A DNA stretch of 20,223 nt, taken from NCBI GenBank assembly GCA_945861605.1, contig CAMAVG010000006.1, forward strand, positions 1 through 20,223, given 5' to 3'. The notes below the pieces were generated by a model. The model was not told where the DNA came from and did no database searches. It worked only from the letters and a program-made list of their open reading frames with translations. Positions within the stretch are counted from its first letter, which is position 1. Every line of letters begins with the position of its first letter. Of this stretch, positions 15,048 to 20,223 are shown one piece after another. This DNA comes from Rickettsia typhi. Lineage in GTDB: Bacteria > Pseudomonadota > Alphaproteobacteria > Rickettsiales > Deianiraeaceae. Position numbers and translations under genes: made by a program.

Positions 15048-16571
15048 ATGAAGAATATTCGCGAACTTTTTGGAAAACCGGTGCATTTTATTGGCATTGG
15101 TGGTGTTTCGATGAGTGGAATCGCCAAGTGTTTTGCGCAAAATGGTGTGTTGGTTCAAGGGTCGGATTCCGCCCTCACGGATTCCAAATACACAAACCAT
15201 TTTGAAGAGCTTGGAATCAAGGTGTTTGCATCGCATGAATCTTCGAATATTACAAGTGATGTAATTCTTGTTGTGAAAACTTCAACAGTGCCGGATTCAA
15301 ACCCCGAAATTACCCAAGCAAAGGAACTGGGAATTGCGATTATCGAACGCTTTGAAGCCTTGGAATTGATACTTTCTCAATTTGAAATTCGCGTTGGAAT
15401 TTCGGGATCATCAGGCAAAACAACAACAACCGCACTTTGTTGGGAGGCAATGAAATCCGCAACAAGCGAAATACCGTCGTGCATTATTGGAACTGTTTTG
15501 AATGAAGTGAATTCCAGTGTTTTTGTGAATAATAATTCCAACATTTGCGTTGTGGAGGCTGACGAATCCGATGGCTCATTTGCGGATATGAACTTCACGG
15601 TTGCTGTTATTACGGATATCGACGCAGACCACCTTGACCACAAACGCTACGAAGGAAAACGCGAAATGTTGATTGAACATTTTCATAAGTTTGCTAAAAA
15701 CACGCTTGAAAACGGCGGTATTGTAATTTTCAATGCAAACTGCAAAACAACAGCGGAATTGATGCAATCTTTTGTTGAATATAAAACTTCAGTTTTTTCG
15801 TATTCCGGAATTGATAAAGTTGCGAATTTTGAAAACATTCATCAAGTTGAAGAAAATGCAATATTTCAAAATTGCTATCTGAAGGAAGCGAGAAACCTGC
15901 CAAATGCGTTGGAATTTTCCTGCGGGGGATTGGTTGAATTGAATGATATCAAAATCCCAATGATTGGAAAGCTTAACGCATTTAACGCACTTCCGGGCTT
16001 GATAATCACCTCCGTCCTGCTTCATAAACAGACAAACACCGCATTTGAAAATTTCAAGGGTGCGAATAAAAGGGTGGAGATCGTCGGAACTGTTGAGTAT
16101 GGTGAAAAAAGCATTACAATCATTGATGATTACGCACATAGTCCAAAGAAAATTAAGGCTTTTATTGATTCCTTCTCCTCGTATTGCAGGGATATCAACG
16201 CCGGTTTTGTGATTATCTGCGAACCGCATAAGTATACTCGCGTTGAAAGCCTGTACAACGAATACCTTACATGCTTTGATGGCTGCGACCACCTTCTAAT
16301 GATGGAAATTTTTGGTATTCAAGGCAGAGACATCCAGCGTGATATTTCATCAGAAAACCTTGTGAATGATATAAAACAGCTTTGGAGTAGCAAGAAGAAG
16401 AATTCTTTTATAAAAAACTTGAAATTTAATAAAAGCATTTTAAGTAACGACACCTTCGATTTCGTGGAAGAGTTTTTGAGGCAAAAACACAAAATGTTTT
16501 ATGTCTTCCTTGGTGCAGGATATTCCAACAAATACGCACACTTGCTTTATGAACAATTAAAGAAACAATAA
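15048..16571 (+). CDS. murC: Mur ligase, probable UDP-N-acetylmuramate--L-alanine ligase
   Basis: Cytoplasmic ATP-dependent ligase adding the first amino acid to UDP-MurNAc in peptidoglycan synthesis. At 507 residues the three Mur domains are present: an N-terminal Rossmann-like domain with HFIGIGGVSMSGIA (13-26), an ATPase with the P-loop GSSGKTTTT (120-128) and EADESDGSF (170-178), and a C-terminal domain with CEPHKYTR. These favour MurC over MurD, E or F; Mpl is the main alternative. Three positions usually held by His in MurC/Mpl are changed: the P-loop GTHGK is GSSGK, GxHNxxNA is GKLNAFNA (307-314), and the HHP of the C-terminal domain is DYAHSP (361-366). The gene is alone, without the usual murG/murB/ddl neighbours, and its stop overlaps the next ATG by one base (TAATG). 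Confidence 0.85.
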   Translation: MKNIRELFGKPVHFIGIGGVSMSGIAKCFAQNGVLVQGSDSALTDSKYTNHFEELGIKVFASHESSNITSDVILVVKTSTVPDSNPEITQAKELGIAIIERFEALELILSQFEIRVGISGSSGKTTTTALCWEAMKSATSEIPSCIIGTVLNEVNSSVFVNNNSNICVVEADESDGSFADMNFTVAVITDIDADHLDHKRYEGKREMLIEHFHKFAKNTLENGGIVIFNANCKTTAELMQSFVEYKTSVFSYSGIDKVANFENIHQVEENAIFQNCYLKEARNLPNALEFSCGGLVELNDIKIPMIGKLNAFNALPGLIITSVLLHKQTNTAFENFKGANKRVEIVGTVEYGEKSITIIDDYAHSPKKIKAFIDSFSSYCRDINAGFVIICEPHKYTRVESLYNEYLTCFDGCDHLLMMEIFGIQGRDIQRDISSENLVNDIKQLWSSKKKNSFIKNLKFNKSILSNDTFDFVEEFLRQKHKMFYVFLGAGYSNKYAHLLYEQLKKQ

Positions 16572-18064
16572 TGTTTTCAAGCCTTGAAATTCTAAAAAGA
16601 AATTCAATACTTCTATTTATAGGAAGTCGCGAATTGTATTTTGTACGCTTTCTTAATGGTAGAATATTCTCCACAAGAGTCCACAAAATTTCTTACAACA
16701 CAGAAAACGATAGTTTGCGATCTTTTTTCAAAGATTACTTCATCGGCAAAGAAGGAATTCCCGTCTCAATTATTTACGATGTTCCAAACCAAGCATTCAC
16801 GGAATACAAATTCCTGAAGTCAATCAGCAAAACTGCGATTCACCACTCGATTATCAAAAAAATCTCGCAGGATGTCCCACAAGAAGCAATCCATGATTAT
16901 AAAATCGTTTCTTCAAGCGAAGGCAGGGCAACGGAAAACACTTACCAAGTTGTCTCGCTCATCAAAACCCCAAGCATAAATACTTACATCGATCTACTCC
17001 AAAAATTTCCAAACCCCATAGCAGGACACCTCGCCATGACTCTCGAAGTCGTTGATATTTGCGAAGGAAATGTGCGTAAAATTCAAATGCCAAAACCAAC
17101 GCCAATCATTGAACAAGATGCCTTGGATATTCGCGACAAAACCCAAGATGAACTAACAGTTGTTGCACAATATAGCCCAATCTCCGGCGTAAATTTTTCC
17201 ATTTCACATGCGAATAAAATACTATTTCACCACCACATACCATGTATCCAAATTGATCAAGACACCCAAAAGGAAATCAATACAACCATTTTAACAATTG
17301 CAGATTACACACGCCAATTGAACCTTGAGTATCGCGTTTATGTTTACGGAAGCGAATCACTTTTGAAAGCAGTGTTGAAAACCTCATTTGACCAAACCAC
17401 CATACACTACACACAATCCGATCTTCCAAACGCAAAACTGTTTTATCACAAAAATTACAGCGAAAACCTTGAAACCGTCAATACACTTGATGCAATCGCG
17501 TTTAAGTGTCTTTATGAACCAACATTTTTTATTAAAAATAAGCAATTCTTTGCAACAATAATAAAACATTATGCGAAGAAATCCGCGATGATGCTAATCG
17601 CCTTTGGAATTATTTGCATGTTTGCGTATGAGGTCTTCATGTCCGCGATGTCCGCCGTTGAATCGTTCACGAAGTATCAAAACGCAAATTCACTGGATGT
17701 CTCCCACATGATGAGTCGCGTCGAAGGTTTAGAAAAAAGCATTGAACAAAAAAAGAAAACCGTCAACTTTTATTCATCTTTCACAACGGATGTCTACTTC
17801 TCATTTTTCGAACAACTAAAGCCCTTGGTTAAAGGCACGGCGTATCTCAACGGAATAACTTATGCGTGTTCATCCGAATGCTATGGTGCAAATGCCTTAA
17901 TTGAACTTACAATCAACGGAAATGCCGAACAATTGCAGGATTACTACAGCCTTATTTCCGATATTCGCAGAGTCTTCTACCGCTACGAAATTACAAAAAA
18001 GATTGATGACTCAACAAATAATTTTACAATCAAACTTACTAATCAACCCAATAGCAAGCAATAG
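16571..18064 (+). CDS. GspL- or PilM-PilN-like bitopic inner-membrane protein
   Basis: A 497-residue protein with one membrane segment (about 338-357) placed two-thirds along. The cytoplasmic part (1-335) has the strand pattern of an actin-like fold: LLFIGSRELYFVRF (14-27) sits where PilM has its first phosphate motif but lacks the nucleotide-binding Asp, and YVYGSESLLKAVL (258-270) resembles the late adenosine-site loop. After the membrane comes a short coiled coil (380-397) and a periplasmic domain of about 90 residues compatible with a ferredoxin-like PilN/GspL domain. This is the layout of GspL, or of PilM and PilN fused. It starts on the last base of murC and is followed five bases later by a GspM/PilO-like gene. 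The call rests on topology and neighbours more than on identity, so the system type is open. Confidence 0.5.
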   Translation: MFSSLEILKRNSILLFIGSRELYFVRFLNGRIFSTRVHKISYNTENDSLRSFFKDYFIGKEGIPVSIIYDVPNQAFTEYKFLKSISKTAIHHSIIKKISQDVPQEAIHDYKIVSSSEGRATENTYQVVSLIKTPSINTYIDLLQKFPNPIAGHLAMTLEVVDICEGNVRKIQMPKPTPIIEQDALDIRDKTQDELTVVAQYSPISGVNFSISHANKILFHHHIPCIQIDQDTQKEINTTILTIADYTRQLNLEYRVYVYGSESLLKAVLKTSFDQTTIHYTQSDLPNAKLFYHKNYSENLETVNTLDAIAFKCLYEPTFFIKNKQFFATIIKHYAKKSAMMLIAFGIICMFAYEVFMSAMSAVESFTKYQNANSLDVSHMMSRVEGLEKSIEQKKKTVNFYSSFTTDVYFSFFEQLKPLVKGTAYLNGITYACSSECYGANALIELTINGNAEQLQDYYSLISDIRRVFYRYEITKKIDDSTNNFTIKLTNQPNSKQ

Positions 18065-18069
18065 ATACA

Positions 18070-18702
18070 ATGAATAGATCATACCAAGTCCACTTAAGTA
18101 ATCAGTCGGAAGTTTTTTTGAAGAAAATAGCTGTCATTTCGGCAGTGTTCCTAACACTCATGCTTATTGCACTATTTGTGAAAAACCATTTTGTGAAAAA
18201 GAATACACAATCTGACGCACAAATGAAAAGAATCCAAATGTCATCTTCAAAAAGCAGCGCACTGAATGCGAATAAATCATTGGTTGCAAAATCTTTCGAG
18301 GCACTATCCCAACCAAAAAAAGACAACACCGAAAATGGAAGACAATACATAATTGAATCACTGACGCATTTTGCCGATCAAGCCAATCTTTCAAACTTTT
18401 CGATTGATAACATCTCCGAAAAAAATTCCATTATGCACATTGCGTATAAGGATCTCGAAACAATTGCGGATACACAACTTTTTGAAATCGAAATCACATT
18501 TAACTCAAACCTTCAAAAGCAAACGCAAGAATTTGTCCAAAATTTGAACTTAGATGTCAACGGGCAAGTGATTGTTCAAAAACTTGATGCCAAAAGAGTT
18601 GTCAAAGAAATTGATAACGATGTGATCAACGCCCTAAATTCAGGACAAAGCATCCCAATGGTTGATACTCATTTAGTCCTACACTGGTTTTTTATAAAAT
18701 AA
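18070..18702 (+). CDS. GspM/PilO-like bitopic inner-membrane protein
   Basis: A 210-residue protein with a short cytoplasmic start, one membrane segment (about 19-38), a Lys/Ser-rich linker likely to be helical (45-80), and a periplasmic domain of alternating strands and helices (90-210). Size and layout match GspM or PilO, the partner of the GspL/PilN protein encoded just upstream. Recognition depends on gene order and architecture; no single diagnostic motif is seen. It is five bases after the preceding stop and three bases before the next gene. Confidence 0.45.
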   Translation: MNRSYQVHLSNQSEVFLKKIAVISAVFLTLMLIALFVKNHFVKKNTQSDAQMKRIQMSSSKSSALNANKSLVAKSFEALSQPKKDNTENGRQYIIESLTHFADQANLSNFSIDNISEKNSIMHIAYKDLETIADTQLFEIEITFNSNLQKQTQEFVQNLNLDVNGQVIVQKLDAKRVVKEIDNDVINALNSGQSIPMVDTHLVLHWFFIK

Positions 18703-18705
18703 TTT

Positions 18706-19629
18706 ATGCTCAATTTAATCATTTCTTTCGTGGTGTGTTCGGCATTCAGTTTAGCATACGCCACTGATTTCACCCCAACAGAAAGAACGACTTATACCGA
18801 AAGCGACAACATTAAATCACATTCATCTGTTTCAAGATACGCCGCACCAACGGCATCAACACGAAACCACACATCCTCCAACAACACACCAATAGTTTCG
18901 GCAAATGTTGAAAACAAAATTCTACAAGCAAACAGCAATCCCCTCCAAACACAGGATATCAAACAACTTGGAGGTGCAATCGCATTTGCAAAAAGTTCAT
19001 TAATCGAAAACACCGAGATTGCAAAACTTGAATTTGGAATGTCCGATACTCAAAAACCACAACCACAACCACAAGCAAAACCAAAACCACAAATACAACC
19101 GCAGGAAATCATCACAAACGAAGCAGTAAGATTCGACCCAACCTACAACACACCTCAATATCGCGATATTTTCTACACAAAACAGGATTCCGCCCTCGTC
19201 AACCAAGCTTTAGACTACTTCACCAATGGCAGAAAAATGATTGTCAAACCACGCAAATTCATAATAGAAAAGTTCCAAATCGCCGTAAAACCAATAATCC
19301 ATGTCTCCTCGTTAATGTACAACGACCCAACCTACTGGGTAGTTTTCACCAATATTGGAAAATTTACATACGCAAAGCCATCAGTTGGTGAAATTAAAAT
19401 CAGTCAAAGCTCAAATAACGAAATTGAATTTATAGTCCCACTAAAGGCGGATCTTCAAACCGAAGTGAAAAAACTTGGGAAAAATCCAAAACTTTACAAT
19501 ATCTCAATTCAAAAAGGCTTCATCGCAGTCACACTTCGCACCGGCGAATGCCTGTTCGCGAAAGATCTTGAAATCACAACAAAATGTGCTGCAAGAATTG
19601 AAGAGGTTGAAAAACAAGTTGAAATTTAG
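18706..19629 (+). CDS. Secreted periplasmic protein with Pro/Gln-rich linker, PilP/GspC-like position
   Basis: A 307-residue protein with a clear cleavable signal peptide ending SLAYA (cleavage after residue 19). Next is a polar, low-complexity Ser/Thr region to about 115, a Pro/Gln/Lys linker (116-133), and a C-terminal domain (about 150-307) rich in strands, including SSLMYNDPTYWVVFTN, in which a Trp-bearing strand is followed by an Ile/Val-rich segment. This layout, an exported protein with a flexible linker and a small beta domain, is what PilP or GspC-type proteins use to bridge the inner-membrane complex to an outer-membrane secretin. No lipobox is seen, unlike typical PilP. It is the last member of the tight three-gene set after murC. 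The function is inferred from context. Confidence 0.45.
   Translation: MLNLIISFVVCSAFSLAYATDFTPTERTTYTESDNIKSHSSVSRYAAPTASTRNHTSSNNTPIVSANVENKILQANSNPLQTQDIKQLGGAIAFAKSSLIENTEIAKLEFGMSDTQKPQPQPQAKPKPQIQPQEIITNEAVRFDPTYNTPQYRDIFYTKQDSALVNQALDYFTNGRKMIVKPRKFIIEKFQIAVKPIIHVSSLMYNDPTYWVVFTNIGKFTYAKPSVGEIKISQSSNNEIEFIVPLKADLQTEVKKLGKNPKLYNISIQKGFIAVTLRTGECLFAKDLEITTKCAARIEEVEKQVEI
19057..19074 (+). repeat. CCACAA hexanucleotide, three tandem copies, coding Pro-Gln repeats
   Basis: Three exact copies of CCACAA lie in frame within a longer Pro/Gln/Lys-coding stretch (19051-19104) of the periplasmic protein gene. As a six-base unit, gain or loss of copies would change linker length without shifting the frame. 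Confidence 0.7.
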
Positions 19630-19674
19630 TTTTTAATGTTATAAATATAAAAAAATAGGCCTTTAGTTACCAAA

Positions 19675-20223
19675 ATGTATAAATTATACCACTACTCTTT
19701 GTGTCCGTTTTCAAGAATGATTCGCTTCGTTCTCAACGAAATGCAGTTGGAATATATACTAATTGAAGAAAAATTTTGGGAATACGACGAACAATTTTTG
19801 CAAATGAATCCTGCTGGAACCGTGCCGGTAATGGTCACAAAAAATGGCGATGTCCTCAATCATTCATACTTAATCCTCGATTACCTCCTCGAAACATATA
19901 AGCCAGCATTTTTTTTTCCAGAAGGAAACAGCAAGCTTGAAATAAAAAAAAATTTACTTTGGTACACTGAAAAATTCTTTCTTGATTGCACCAAATTCTT
20001 CATTCAAGAAAAAGCAGTGAAGTACTTTCACGAAAAAGCACAGCCAAATACCAACATTTTGGGCATGGCACGATACAACCTCGGCATACATTTCGATTAC
20101 ACGACATACCTTCTTGAACAAAGTACTTGGCTTGGCGGCGAAAAATTCTCAATCGCAGATATCGCAGCCGCAACTCAACTTTCAAGTCTTGATTTCCTCG
20201 GAGAAGTCCAATGGTCAAAAATT
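19675..20223 (+). CDS. Glutathione S-transferase family protein, FzlA-like, C-terminus cut by window edge
   Basis: The first 183 residues are visible. The N-terminal thioredoxin-like domain starts MYKLYHYSLCPFSR with a CPFS motif, then NPAGTVPVM with the cis-Pro. The helical C-terminal domain ends in WLGGEKFSIADIAAATQL and then LDFLGEVQW. The latter pattern resembles the alphaproteobacterial GST subgroup that includes the FtsZ-binding division protein FzlA, as I remember it; that protein does not act as a normal transferase. A general GST or SspA-like role cannot be excluded. The gene begins 45 bases after the preceding operon, with no clear terminator between, so readthrough is possible. If the FzlA call holds, cell division and the upstream murC would be linked. 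Confidence 0.8.
   Translation, partial: MYKLYHYSLCPFSRMIRFVLNEMQLEYILIEEKFWEYDEQFLQMNPAGTVPVMVTKNGDVLNHSYLILDYLLETYKPAFFFPEGNSKLEIKKNLLWYTEKFFLDCTKFFIQEKAVKYFHEKAQPNTNILGMARYNLGIHFDYTTYLLEQSTWLGGEKFSIADIAAATQLSSLDFLGEVQWSKI

Noticed and set aside
19630..19674. AGGCCT palindrome with nearby A-run between the periplasmic protein gene and the GST
   Set aside because: A six-base palindrome cannot form a terminator hairpin and no T tract follows a usable stem.
1..20223. tRNA, rRNA, CRISPR arrays, insertion sequences or phage genes
   Set aside because: Looked for T-loop-like motifs, regular repeat-spacer patterns, terminal inverted repeats and transposase motifs on both strands; none seen.

Overview
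The window is dense, A+T-rich, bacterial chromosomal DNA with the standard genetic code (TGG for Trp, TGA as a stop). The set of genes (LptC-like protein, SecG, LspA, a Mur ligase, a lipoprotein-type protease) indicates a Gram-negative cell. The SecG and RNase E types, and a GST-fold protein resembling the division factor FzlA, point to the Alphaproteobacteria. The organism keeps genes for threonine, proline and aromatic amino acid synthesis, so it is not a strongly host-reduced rickettsia. The lineage call is an inference from protein character, not from a search. I saw no tRNA, rRNA, CRISPR array, transposase or phage gene, and no gene-free stretch above 300 bases.

Layout. (1) 1-4727, minus strand: a tight secG-pheT-lptC-like-S8 protease operon; the protease runs off the left edge. 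(2) 4728-4912: a divergent intergenic region with two back-to-back promoter candidates, each with a consensus TTGACA, and an inverted-repeat leader in front of rne. (3) 4913-6733, plus: RNase E/G. (4) 6734-8664, minus: a divergent shikimate-kinase-like P-loop protein coupled by an ATGA overlap to aroB; aroB abuts rne tail to tail. (5) 8724-12623, plus: a threonine operon in which a ThrA-type fusion has a ruined aspartokinase domain but an intact homoserine dehydrogenase, then two tiny membrane ORFs, then thrC; no thrB lies between them. (6) 12606-14952, minus: lspA-proA-three-TM unknown-54 aa ORF. (7) 15048-20223, plus: murC joined by a one-base overlap to three proteins that look like a minimal inner-membrane alignment complex of the type II secretion/type IV pilus class (GspL or PilM-PilN-like, GspM/PilO-like, periplasmic PilP/GspC-like), followed by a partial FzlA-like GST.

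The points most worth attention are the pseudo-aspartokinase fusion, the kinase of unknown substrate sitting where aroK would be expected, and the orphan envelope complex cotranscribed with a Mur ligase that lacks several histidines normally conserved in its family. All are read from sequence alone; no database search was run.
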